DNA from: a virus
Virus record (IMG/VR): IMGVR_UViG_3300037119_004713
Coordinates: 1-21,730 of that record
DNA: 21,730 nt
Direction: 5' to 3' (one strand)
A program made the translations under genes and the position numbers. Shown one piece after another: positions 1 to 5,097 of this stretch. Below the pieces are notes generated by a model. That model saw only the letters and a program-made list of their open reading frames with translations, had not been told where the DNA came from and made no database searches. Positions within the stretch are counted from its first letter, which is position 1, and every line of letters begins with the position of its first letter.

Positions 1-1
1 T

Positions 2-619
2 GGGGTGGATCTTCCCGGCGCCGGAACCACCAACATTGATGGAACGAATATCACTACGCAGGACACTTGGGGTCCGGGGATCCGGGTGGCGGGATCGCTG
101 ATCTCGCTCCAGGGCAGGGTTGATGAGGCAGGGGGCGGGCGCGTCCAGCAACAGGGGAACGGATTTCAGGGAACGCGCACCAAGGACCGCACGGCGCTCG
201 AAATCGGCAATCTCAAGAACGGCCGGGTAAGCGTTGCGATCAACGGCACCGATCGCAGTTTATCGAGTCTTCCGCACGCGGTGAGCTTCAAGGACTCCGG
301 CGCCGATCAGACGCACGTCACGGTTCAGATCGATCGGCATAGTGTGGCCCCCTACCTGCATGCAACGCTGATCGAAGCGGTTGCGGGGCTGGCGAGCAGC
401 AAGCGCCACAATGTGGTGCACGAGGTCGACGGCGGCATTCTCTACGGCGAGCGCACTGCGGCCGAGCTTGGCGACGCCGCACATTCGGTGAACCTGCGAA
501 AGTTCAGGCGCCAGGAAGCCTGGGACAGCACGGGCAACCGCAAGCTCTTCGCCAGTGGTACGGCGGCGGCCGACCCGTGGAAGACGGTCGACGGCACGTC
601 GGTGATCACCCCGGCTTAG
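2..619 (+). CDS. Unrecognised protein, 3' end (5' partial); possible virion or tail-fibre C-terminus
   Basis: The reading frame is open from the left edge of the window and ends at TAG 617-619, so the true start is probably outside; a GTG at position 5 has no visible ribosome binding site. The 205 visible residues are rich in Gly, Thr, Ser and Asn and have no membrane segment. The first part (GTTNIDGTNITTQDTWGPG and the GRV-rich segments) looks like beta-structured, low-complexity phage structural sequence. The last 25 residues (ASGTAAADPWKTVDGTSVIT) resemble in style the C-termini of phage fibre or spike proteins, which is an impression and not a family match. The gene is followed by hairpins whose T-runs face the other strand, so it converges with the leftward accessory genes. 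I do not recognise the family. Confidence 0.55.
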   Translation, partial: GVDLPGAGTTNIDGTNITTQDTWGPGIRVAGSLISLQGRVDEAGGGRVQQQGNGFQGTRTKDRTALEIGNLKNGRVSVAINGTDRSLSSLPHAVSFKDSGADQTHVTVQIDRHSVAPYLHATLIEAVAGLASSKRHNVVHEVDGGILYGERTAAELGDAAHSVNLRKFRRQEAWDSTGNRKLFASGTAAADPWKTVDGTSVITPA

Positions 620-620
620 A

Positions 621-652
621 GCAAAAAAAGACCCGGCGCCTGAGCCCGGGTC
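621..652 (-). terminator. Rho-independent terminator, leftward
   Basis: The inverted repeat GACCCGG (630-636) / CCGGGTC (646-652) is preceded on the + strand by seven A (623-629). Read on the - strand this is a GC-rich hairpin followed by seven T, the standard intrinsic terminator. It lies just after the stop of the rightward gene ending at 619 and would also block leftward transcripts from entering it. In the rightward direction it lacks a T-run. Confidence 0.7.
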
Positions 653-717
653 CGCAGTTGTTGAGGCAGAAAATGCAGGGCAAGCACACCCGGCACGCTT
701 ATCTTACCCCGATGGAC

Positions 718-757
718 GGGAAAAGAAAACCCCGAGCGATCCGACGCGCTCGGGGTT
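718..757 (-). terminator. Rho-independent terminator, leftward, strong
   Basis: An 11-bp perfect stem, AACCCCGAGCG (728-738) / CGCTCGGGGTT (747-757), has an 8-base loop. On the - strand it is followed by TTTTCTTTTC. It is the first terminator met by transcripts of the leftward gene 829-1062, with a second terminator about 100 bases further on. The 75 bases between the two terminators show no reading frame I would trust. Confidence 0.85.
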
Positions 758-828
758 CCAGTCTTGGCCGCTGCAAGCAGACCGGCCAGTCCGAAAGGGA
801 CCACGGACGGCGGGATGGTAGCACGAGA

Positions 829-1062
829 TCAGCCTTGCGCCACTAACTTCCGCGGGCGGCCGCGGAGCGCCGGGGGCTCGGCCGCAATGCGCTTGACAGC
901 GGGGCTAACCGCTTCGATCCACTCGGCGACGAGGGCGGCCTGTTCTCGCGTCACCCATCCGTTGACGTGGGTGTAGCCGGCCCTTTCGAGCCGCCGCCGG
1001 ATGGTGCGGGGGGATGGGGTGTATTCGATCCTTGCCCGCTGGGTGATCGTGTAGGTGGTCAT
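829..1062 (-). CDS. Small basic protein with AT-hook-like C-terminus, possible DNA-binding protein
   Basis: 77 residues. The start ATG is preceded on the - strand by AAGGGAGA about 5 bases upstream, a good ribosome binding site. The N-terminal half (SPRTIRRRLERAGY, about residues 17-30) is an Arg-rich stretch that could be a short helical DNA-contacting segment; WVTREQAALVAEWIEAV (36-52) looks like an amphipathic helix; the C-terminus carries RGRPRK (67-72), which matches the AT-hook core GRP flanked by basic residues. No family is recognised. It is transcribed leftward and ends about 70 bases before a strong terminator. Its upstream region contains the first copy of the 31-bp repeat with a palindromic core, so it may be regulated from that site or may bind it; this is inference. 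The absence of a recognisable HTH keeps the functional call weak. Confidence 0.6.
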   Translation of the reverse strand: MTTYTITQRARIEYTPSPRTIRRRLERAGYTHVNGWVTREQAALVAEWIEAVSPAVKRIAAEPPALRGRPRKLVAQG

Positions 1063-1087
1063 TTCGTTTCTCCCTTACGATGACTAA

Positions 1088-1118
1088 GATATAATGCAGC
1101 CCGCGGCAAATTAATTTG
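1088..1118 (+). repeat. 31-bp direct repeat, copy 1
   Basis: This segment matches 2901-2931 with one mismatch (GCCCGCGGC here, GCCCACGGC there). It contains TATAAT at 1090-1095 and most of the perfect 14-bp palindrome GCAAATTAATTTGC (1106-1119). Only in this copy is there an outer inverted pair, ATAATGC (1091-1097) / GCATTAT (1121-1127), which makes a 37-bp dyad. It lies 26 bases upstream of the leftward gene 829-1062. Confidence 0.85.
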
Positions 1119-1127
1119 CGGCATTAT
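1091..1127. promoter_or_regulatory. Probable operator: 37-bp dyad with AT-rich palindromic core
   Basis: Palindrome GCAAATTAATTTGC (1106-1119) is centred in a wider dyad with ATAATGC / GCATTAT arms (1091-1097, 1121-1127). It lies directly upstream of the leftward gene 829-1062 in a GC-rich genome, where such an AT-rich symmetric site stands out. A TATAAT box is inside it on the + strand, but I see no matching -35 at normal spacing. Repressor or activator binding is inference. Confidence 0.45.
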
Positions 1128-1157
1128 GTAGCAAACGCACCAACGTCTAAAAAGACC

Positions 1158-1334
1158 TTAAACTGCTCGGCTGATAAGCCAAATCACGGTTCCATAGACG
1201 AGGCCACCGGCAACAGCGGCAAACAGGAACCCTTGGATTGGGTGCCCGCCATATATAGGGCGTTTCAAAAGAGACAAAGCCAAGGAAAGGCAGCCAAGGA
1301 CTGCGCCAATTATAAACGCTACCAGATAGGGCAT
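1158..1334 (-). CDS. Small membrane protein with two transmembrane helices
   Basis: 58 residues from ATG 1334-1332 to TAA 1160-1158. The sequence starts MPYLVAFIIGAVLGCLSLAL, giving a first membrane helix at about residues 3-22. A short basic/polar loop (KRPIYGGHPIQ, about 24-34) follows, then a second helix at about 35-55 (FLFAAVAGGLVYGTVIWLI), and the C-terminus is ISRAV. A helical hairpin of this size could be a holin-like, superinfection-exclusion or toxin-like peptide; nothing in the sequence decides. No Shine-Dalgarno is obvious. A 16-codon frame starting at 1369, whose ATG overlaps the stop of the zinc-ribbon frame (TAATG), overlaps this start and could couple translation. Codon use reads as coding and the leftward neighbours are on the same strand. 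Confidence 0.6.
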   Translation of the reverse strand: MPYLVAFIIGAVLGCLSLALSLLKRPIYGGHPIQGFLFAAVAGGLVYGTVIWLISRAV

Positions 1335-1368
1335 TCGATGCGCTTCGCGCCTTTGGGGCCTTTAGGCA

Positions 1369-1596
1369 TTAGTCGTCCTTAAGTGCGCTAGCGCAGGAGT
1401 GGCACGCACCATCGCGGTCCCGATACGTCCCGTAAGGAATCACCGCACCGCAATAGGCGCATGTGCGATCGTCGCGCTCGGCAGCGCGCCGCTGTTCAGC
1501 CTCGCGTTCCTCAATTCGACGCTTTTCTCGTTGCCCACGATTTTATCCGACCTCCGTGCCGCAGCTACCCGCTATCATATAGAAGGCGTCATCCAT
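1369..1596 (-). pseudogene. Zinc-ribbon small protein interrupted by an in-frame TAA
   Basis: One - strand frame runs from ATG 1596-1594 to TAA 1371-1369, 76 codons, with a single internal TAA at 1545-1543 (codon 18). Before it is MDDAFYMIAGSCGTEVG; after it comes a highly charged helix (REKRRIEEREAEQRRAAE) and then a zinc-ribbon-like pattern: CAYC, GAVIPYGTYRDRDGA, CHSC, with four cysteines spaced CxxC-N15-CxxC counting GAVIPYGTYRDRDGA. The part after the stop has no ATG, GTG or TTG before the zinc motif, so it could be translated only by stop readthrough, a rare start codon or not at all. The residue style on both sides fits one former protein, so I call it a pseudogene. A sequencing error is possible. 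Function unknown; phage zinc-ribbon peptides of this size are common. Confidence 0.5.
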
Positions 1597-1636
1597 GCGC
1601 GACAGGCACGCGTAAGGCGGGGCGGGTGGCGCACGA

Positions 1637-1660
1637 GGGGCGGCTGTGGCTAGCCGCCCC
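1637..1660. terminator. Hairpin after the antitoxin gene, possible weak terminator
   Basis: A perfect 9-bp stem, GGGGCGGCT (1637-1645) / AGCCGCCCC (1652-1660), has a 6-base loop and lies 10 bases beyond the antitoxin stop. There is no T-run on either side, so it may act as an RNA-stabilising or Rho-related structure and not as an intrinsic terminator. Confidence 0.4.
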
Positions 1661-1669
1661 ATTCAGCGT

Positions 1670-2182
1670 TTAGGCGGCTCTGTCCGCCTCTTCCCATTCA
1701 TCAACCTTACGCTCAAACTTGACCGGAGCTGGATGCAGTTCGTCTCGTTCGTCCAAGTCTGTCAGGGCGCTGTTCAGCAGCTTCTTGAGCACAGAGGCGT
1801 CACCCTTCCTGAGGTTGGCGGCAAGGAATATTGCCCGGAGAAGCTTCTCGGAGCTTCCGGGTATTTCGCATTCCCCTTTTTCCCATCTGGCTACGGATTG
1901 GCTGTTGTTGCCCAGCCTTGTCGCCATCTCAGCTTGAGTGAGGCCCATGGTCTTGCGCAGGAATCGTAGCTCTTTCGGCGTCAATCCCTTTCGGTGCAGA
2001 ACAAGATAGCGGCCAATTGCCGCGTGCAGCCCGCTAATGTCCTTAATGTTAGTGTAAGTGTCGCCGTCGTTCTCCCAGAACTCGTACCCGTTCAGAAGAA
2101 AAATCCCGTCCAGTCCGCAGCCGGTATATGGTAGCGGATCAGATACATCTTCACCACTTCGGTAGAAGTGCTGTTCGGTCAT
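1670..2182 (-). CDS. MqsA-like HTH antitoxin of a DUF4258-type toxin-antitoxin pair
   Basis: 170 residues. ATG 2182-2180 overlaps the TGA of the upstream toxin-like gene (ATGA), and GGAGG lies a few bases upstream, which selects this start over earlier ones in the frame. The N-terminal part has the pattern YTGCGLDGIFLLNGYEF (about 19-35) followed by an acidic linker, which I recall from the MqsA/YgiT-like antitoxins paired with DUF4258 proteins. Residues about 67-122 form an XRE-type helix-turn-helix (LTPKELRFLRKTMGLTQAEM, then NSQSVARWEKGECEIPG). The C-terminus is Lys/Glu-rich. Only one Cys (C22) is in the N-terminal domain, so a canonical CxxC zinc site is absent. In this family the protein neutralises the toxin and represses its own operon. 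The transcript is leftward, toxin first, which is the MqsR-MqsA gene order. Confidence 0.75.
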   Translation of the reverse strand: MTEQHFYRSGEDVSDPLPYTGCGLDGIFLLNGYEFWENDGDTYTNIKDISGLHAAIGRYLVLHRKGLTPKELRFLRKTMGLTQAEMATRLGNNSQSVARWEKGECEIPGSSEKLLRAIFLAANLRKGDASVLKKLLNSALTDLDERDELHPAPVKFERKVDEWEEADRAA

Positions 2183-2388
2183 AGATCCTCCCACTCCACC
2201 GTCTTTATAAATAGACGTTCTTGACGCATCACTATTGTTACCACGCCTATTTCCCGTGCTTTCTTTCTCCTTTCTACCACCTTGCATTTCCATTCTCCCG
2301 GATATTTTCCAGCCTCGATTTCCCCTACGATGTCCTCCGTTCGAAGCACTCTTAGTGCGTCATTCGTATCAATGCCGCGTTCGTCCAT
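2179..2388 (-). CDS. DUF4258-like toxin, apparently missing its N-terminal segment
   Basis: 69 residues from ATG 2388-2386. MDERGIDTNDALRVLRTEDI matches the start of DUF4258 proteins, which usually read like (T/S)PHAxxRMxERGI; the later strands KCKVVERR, GVVTIVMR and LFIKTVEWED fit the RelE/MqsR-like small beta sheet. The codons just upstream of the ATG still encode the family-like PHVWER, but before them comes a stop and no usable start codon, so the His of the PH motif lies outside the translated region as it stands. The frame may therefore be a 5'-truncated, weakened or dead toxin. The gene overlaps the antitoxin by 4 bases. It faces away from the fragment starting at 2401 with only 12 bases between, leaving no room for two normal promoters. 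Confidence 0.6.
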   Translation of the reverse strand: MDERGIDTNDALRVLRTEDIVGEIEAGKYPGEWKCKVVERRKKAREIGVVTIVMRQERLFIKTVEWEDL

Positions 2389-2400
2389 TCGCTCCCAAAC

Positions 2401-2751
2401 ATGCGGCCCCCAGCCGACTTAGGGCAAGCCAAAGAGCAAGCAGAAGACCCCCAAGGGGATGCTGCAACAGAGCAGCCACCGCCCCAGGTGCTTCCTATTC
2501 CGCTGCCGGTTGACATTGTCGAGGACCAGGCCGCCGCCGATGCCCGCGAGCGCCGAGAAGCCGAAGCCAAACAGCGGGAGATAGACGATCTTGTCGCCCA
2601 GCAGGGAATGTATGTGGAAACACGCGAAATTAATGACGCTACCCAACGGATGGCGACATACTCTCGGCAGCGCGATGGCGGCGACCGGGTCGAGGCCGGC
2701 GAGGGAGGCGAGGGAGGCGAGGGAAGCGTGCATTGGAAGCACTCCAGCTAG
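2401..2751 (+). pseudogene. Fragment of a small coiled-coil/membrane protein family
   Basis: The frame encodes an acidic, Pro/Gln-rich start, then PIPLPVDIVEDQAAADARER and a charged helix (REAEAKQREIDDLVAQQGM), then INDATQRMATYS. I recall alphaproteobacterial proteins in which this order is followed at once by a transmembrane helix and a C-terminal domain. Here, straight after MATYS, the frame turns into a Gly/Glu-rich tail made by a 9-base tandem repeat and stops, and the other two frames give no hydrophobic helix either. There is no Shine-Dalgarno before ATG 2401. Both ends therefore look cut. The opposite strand has an open hydrophobic frame (2742-2419), but it is antisense to the helix and less convincing. 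Confidence 0.45.
2701..2727 (+). repeat. 9-base tandem repeat, three copies
   Basis: GAGGGAGGC is present at 2701-2709 and 2710-2718, with GAGGGAAGC at 2719-2727. It encodes a Gly/Glu run at the damaged 3' end of the fragment 2401-2751. Confidence 0.8.
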
Positions 2752-2900
2752 GGGCCCAGGGCGGGATGCCCGGCTTGCCTTGCTAACCGCCGGCGGGCTC
2801 GGCTGCCCGCCTAGCGCCGGAGGAGCCCCGCTCCGGGAGGGGAAGGACTTGTTGCCCTTCCATGCATTAAGATATAGTCGAGCCGCAGGGTAGCGTCAAG
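2752..2900. other. Non-coding stretch with two GC-rich hairpins
   Basis: No convincing gene. Inverted repeats are GGCGGGC (2792-2798) / GCCCGCC (2805-2811), and CCGGAG (2817-2822) / CTCCGG (2831-2836). TTAAGATATAG at 2868-2878 resembles the left part of the 31-bp repeat that follows at 2901, as if a degenerate partial copy. Hairpins without T-runs upstream of the TSCPD gene could insulate it from upstream transcription. Confidence 0.4.
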
Positions 2901-2931
2901 GATATAATGCAGCCCACGGCAAATTAATTTG
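2901..2931 (+). repeat. 31-bp direct repeat, copy 2, upstream of the TSCPD gene
   Basis: This copy differs from 1088-1118 at one base. TATAAT is at 2903-2908, CAAATTAATTTG at 2920-2931, and the sequence runs straight into the ribosome binding site GGAGGG (2931-2936) of the gene starting at 2940. The outer dyad arm seen in copy 1 is absent. It is well placed to be the promoter/leader of the TSCPD gene, although no good -35 is seen. Confidence 0.85.
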
Positions 2932-2939
2932 GAGGGATC

Positions 2940-3341
2940 ATGAACATTCGGCAGGCTTTCCGACGCGCCCCGCCAGCGCGGCGGCGCAGCGAGACGGTCA
3001 AGGCGAAGTTCGGCGCGCCCGGCGGGGAATTCACCCTGTTTTTGACCGTCAGCTATTTCGACAACGGCGACCCGATAGAGGTGTTCTGCGCCGACGCAGG
3101 GAAGACCGGAACCGACATGGCGCACGTGACCGCAGATGCCTGCGTGCTGATTTCATTGGCGCTTCAGGCCGGTTATACCATTGAGGATCTTCAGCACTCG
3201 TGTTCGACTATTCCGGTCCCGTTGCCAGACGGCAGTGAGGGCGAGCGACCCGGAAGCGTGGTCGGGGTGATCCTGGAAGCCCTTGCGGAAGGGCGGAATC
3301 TGTTGCAAAGTAAGCCCACGGGGCCTGCCCCAGCCGGGTAA
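2940..3341 (+). CDS. Stand-alone TSCPD-domain protein (ribonucleotide-reductase C-terminal-like)
   Basis: 133 residues, with ATG preceded by GGAGGG at ideal spacing. After a basic N-terminus (residues 1-20), residues about 32-90 follow the TSCPD pattern known from the C-terminus of B12-dependent ribonucleotide reductases and from short phage proteins: FTLFLTVSYFDNGDPIEVFC, then GKTGTDMAHVTADACVLISL and ALQAGYTIEDLQHS; GSVVGVILEAL (105-115) completes it. The reductase catalytic domain is not here, so no nucleotide-reducing activity is implied. The role of the isolated domain in phages is not known to me. The TSCPD match is from memory of the pattern. It is the first rightward gene before the head genes and appears to be expressed from its own promoter region at 2901-2931. 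Confidence 0.7.
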   Translation: MNIRQAFRRAPPARRRSETVKAKFGAPGGEFTLFLTVSYFDNGDPIEVFCADAGKTGTDMAHVTADACVLISLALQAGYTIEDLQHSCSTIPVPLPDGSEGERPGSVVGVILEALAEGRNLLQSKPTGPAPAG

Positions 3342-3504
3342 GCTCTGGGGGAGGAAGTGGCGGCAGCGACGGCTCGGGTTGCCCGTGAAGGGTCCACCTC
3401 CCCCAATCCTTAAATCAGCGGCGGTATTTCAAGCACTTGCCCGGTGTTCGCTTTCCTGTCATTAATGGCCCAACTTAGAACCCTGTCGAGCAGAAGGGTC
3501 GGGC

Positions 3505-3930
3505 TTGGAAGACGACGACGTTCGGATCCCGGTGGAAATTGCCAAGGCGGCGATCGACGAGGATCTGCGTTTGGTGGGCGGATTTGCCTACGTCTCAAAG
3601 CGCGGCGGGGAACTCCTAACCGACACCCAAGGCGACAGCATCGACGGAGAGGTGCTGCGCGAGGCGGTTCATGAATTCATGAAGACCGGCCGAACGCTTG
3701 GGTTCATGCATGCGCAGGGTGAGGACGGCACGCCGGTTTCGGCCGGTGAGGTGGTCGAGATGGCCGTCTTCGCCGGTGATTTCCGGCCGCCCGGTATGGA
3801 TCCAGACGTGGATGCGATGTGGGTCGTGACCAAAATTCACGATGAATCCGCTTGGGCGATGGTGAAGGCGGGACTCATGACCGGATTCAGCATCGGCGGA
3901 AAAGCGCAGCGGGAACCAGTTGATGACTGA
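3505..3930 (+). CDS. XkdF-like prohead serine protease (capsid maturation)
   Basis: 141 residues from TTG 3505, with GAAGGG (3493-3498) 6 bases upstream. The sequence follows the phage XkdF family: DLRLVGGFAYVSKRGGELLT (about 21-39), GDSIDGEVLREAVHEFMKTG, GFMHAQ with the likely catalytic His69, EVVEMAVFAGD, MWVVTKIHDESAWAMVKAG, and TGFSIGG with the likely nucleophile Ser129. In the family this enzyme cleaves scaffold and capsid precursors inside the prohead. The family normally continues with a segment like KLxEISLVDRPANP; here that segment is encoded in the next gene in another frame. The TGA at 3928-3930 is reached just before it, so the protease is either naturally short or completed by frameshifting. 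Confidence 0.82.
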   Translation: MEDDDVRIPVEIAKAAIDEDLRLVGGFAYVSKRGGELLTDTQGDSIDGEVLREAVHEFMKTGRTLGFMHAQGEDGTPVSAGEVVEMAVFAGDFRPPGMDPDVDAMWVVTKIHDESAWAMVKAGLMTGFSIGGKAQREPVDD

Positions 3931-4699
3931 AAAGCCGCGCAAGCACAGGCTCACGAAGATCAGGCTCCATGAGATATCTCTCGTTAACATACCCGCGGAG
4001 CCCAACAGCCTGATTACGATTTTCAAGCGCGGCGAGTCCGCAACCATGATGGAGGACGGCGTGACCGATCAGGAGCGCATGAACGACGAACTGAGCAAGG
4101 CAGCGGAAAAGATCACGGAACTGACGGCGGTCAACACCGCCCAGACGGCCGAAATCACTAAGCTCAAGGCTGATCTTGCCGAGTCCCAGGAGCGCGTCAC
4201 TGCGGTCACCAAGGCCGCGGCCGAGGGCGAGGATCCCGACGAAGCTCTGCTGAAGTCGGCATCGCCGGCGCTTGCGGCCAAGTTGATCGAACTCAAGAAG
4301 GCGAACGAGGCTGCCGCAGCGGCGCTGGCGAAGATCGCCGACGAAACCGAAATCGCCAAGATGGCGAAGGTGGTGGCGACTGAATACAGCCATCTCCCGA
4401 TCAAAGCGGAAGATTTCGCACCCGTTCTTAAGCGTGCCGCCAACTCGATGCAGCTTGCCGATTTCGGTGAACTCTCCCGGGTGCTGAAGGCCGCCGATGC
4501 GCTCGCCCAAGAGGCGACGATGGTCCGCGGCTTCGGACGGGACGTCAGGCCGACCTCAGCAGAGCAGGAGATTCAGAAGGCGGCCGACGCGCTGGTGGCC
4601 GCACACAACCTGTCGCCGGCGGAAGCATATGACCGGGCCCTTACGCAGAATCCGCGGCTTTACGCCAAGTACCAGGCCGAGCGCGGCGCGGCGAACTAG
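3923..4699 (+). CDS. Protease tail segment plus coiled-coil scaffold-like protein
   Basis: 258 residues from ATG 3923 (a TTG sits one codon before), overlapping the protease stop by 8 bases. Residues 8-36 read HRLTKIRLHEISLVNIPAEP and FKR, which is the usual C-terminal segment of XkdF-type proteases. Residues about 45-145 are a long Ala/Glu/Lys coiled coil (ELSKAAEKITELTAVNTAQT), followed by a helical region and a charged C-terminus (QNPRLYAKYQAERG), as expected of an internal scaffolding protein that guides capsid assembly. In PBSX-type systems protease and scaffold can be parts of one polypeptide. Here the two frames differ by +1, so the link would need a frameshift at GAC-TGA, or reinitiation at the overlapping ATG. 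Confidence 0.7.
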   Translation: MTEKPRKHRLTKIRLHEISLVNIPAEPNSLITIFKRGESATMMEDGVTDQERMNDELSKAAEKITELTAVNTAQTAEITKLKADLAESQERVTAVTKAAAEGEDPDEALLKSASPALAAKLIELKKANEAAAAALAKIADETEIAKMAKVVATEYSHLPIKAEDFAPVLKRAANSMQLADFGELSRVLKAADALAQEATMVRGFGRDVRPTSAEQEIQKAADALVAAHNLSPAEAYDRALTQNPRLYAKYQAERGAAN

Positions 4700-4719
4700 A
4701 ACGATAGGAGGCGGCCGCC

Positions 4720-5079
4720 ATGGCCCTGCAGGAAAATATCCAGACCTATACCTACGAGTCGGAGGCGGCCATTGCGCAATACGTGGCCGTGATCCCCTCG
4801 GCCACCATCCCGCGCGGATGCGTGACGGCCGGCGCCGGCGCCACCAAGGTGCTCGGCGTCACGATTCAGGCGGTTTCCGCAGCGAACCGGGCCATCGCCG
4901 TCGCCAAGGGCGGGATCGTGAAGGCCAAGGCGGGCGCCGCGGTGGCGCTCGGCGCGATCGTTACCACCGACTCGACCGGCCGGGCGGTGACCGGCGCTTC
5001 CGGCTTCGGCGTCGCCATCACGGCGGCGGGCGCGGCCAATGAAATCATCGAAGTCCAGTGGGGACCGGTTCCCATCTAA
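4720..5079 (+). CDS. Head decoration/cement protein (DUF2190-like)
   Basis: 119 residues. AGGAGG (4706-4711) lies 8 bases before the ATG, the strongest ribosome binding site in the window, as expected for an abundant virion protein. The sequence is Ala/Gly/Val-rich beta structure: YTYESEAAIAQYVAVIPSAT, then KVLGVTIQAVSAANRAIAVA, GGIVKAKAGAAVALGAIVTT and GFGVAITAAGAANEIIEVQW. This pattern of small-molecule-scale beta sandwich next to the capsid gene is typical of DUF2190-type capsid cement proteins that bind the outer capsid surface. It sits 18 bases before the capsid gene. Confidence 0.75.
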   Translation: MALQENIQTYTYESEAAIAQYVAVIPSATIPRGCVTAGAGATKVLGVTIQAVSAANRAIAVAKGGIVKAKAGAAVALGAIVTTDSTGRAVTGASGFGVAITAAGAANEIIEVQWGPVPI

Positions 5080-5097
5080 CGTAGAGAGGATATGACC

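Noticed and set aside
1116-1382. Rightward 88-residue frame
   Set aside because: Composition has no protein-like pattern, and the opposite strand codes a plausible two-helix membrane protein over most of it.
2419-2742. Leftward hydrophobic frame of 107 residues
   Set aside because: It is antisense to a charged helix on the + strand that resembles a known protein family, and hydrophobicity of this kind arises from the complement of Glu/Lys/Arg codons. It has no ribosome binding site.
1088-2931. The 31-bp repeats as attL/attR of an integrated phage
   Set aside because: No integrase, excisionase or tRNA gene is near, and the interval of 1.8 kb is only a small accessory cassette. Recombination between them is possible, but phage attachment sites are not supported.
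3347-3404. Inverted repeat GGGGGAGG / CCTCCCCC as a terminator after the TSCPD gene
   Set aside because: The loop is over 40 bases and no T-run follows. The remaining gap up to 3504 shows only the ribosome binding site of the protease gene and no convincing promoter.
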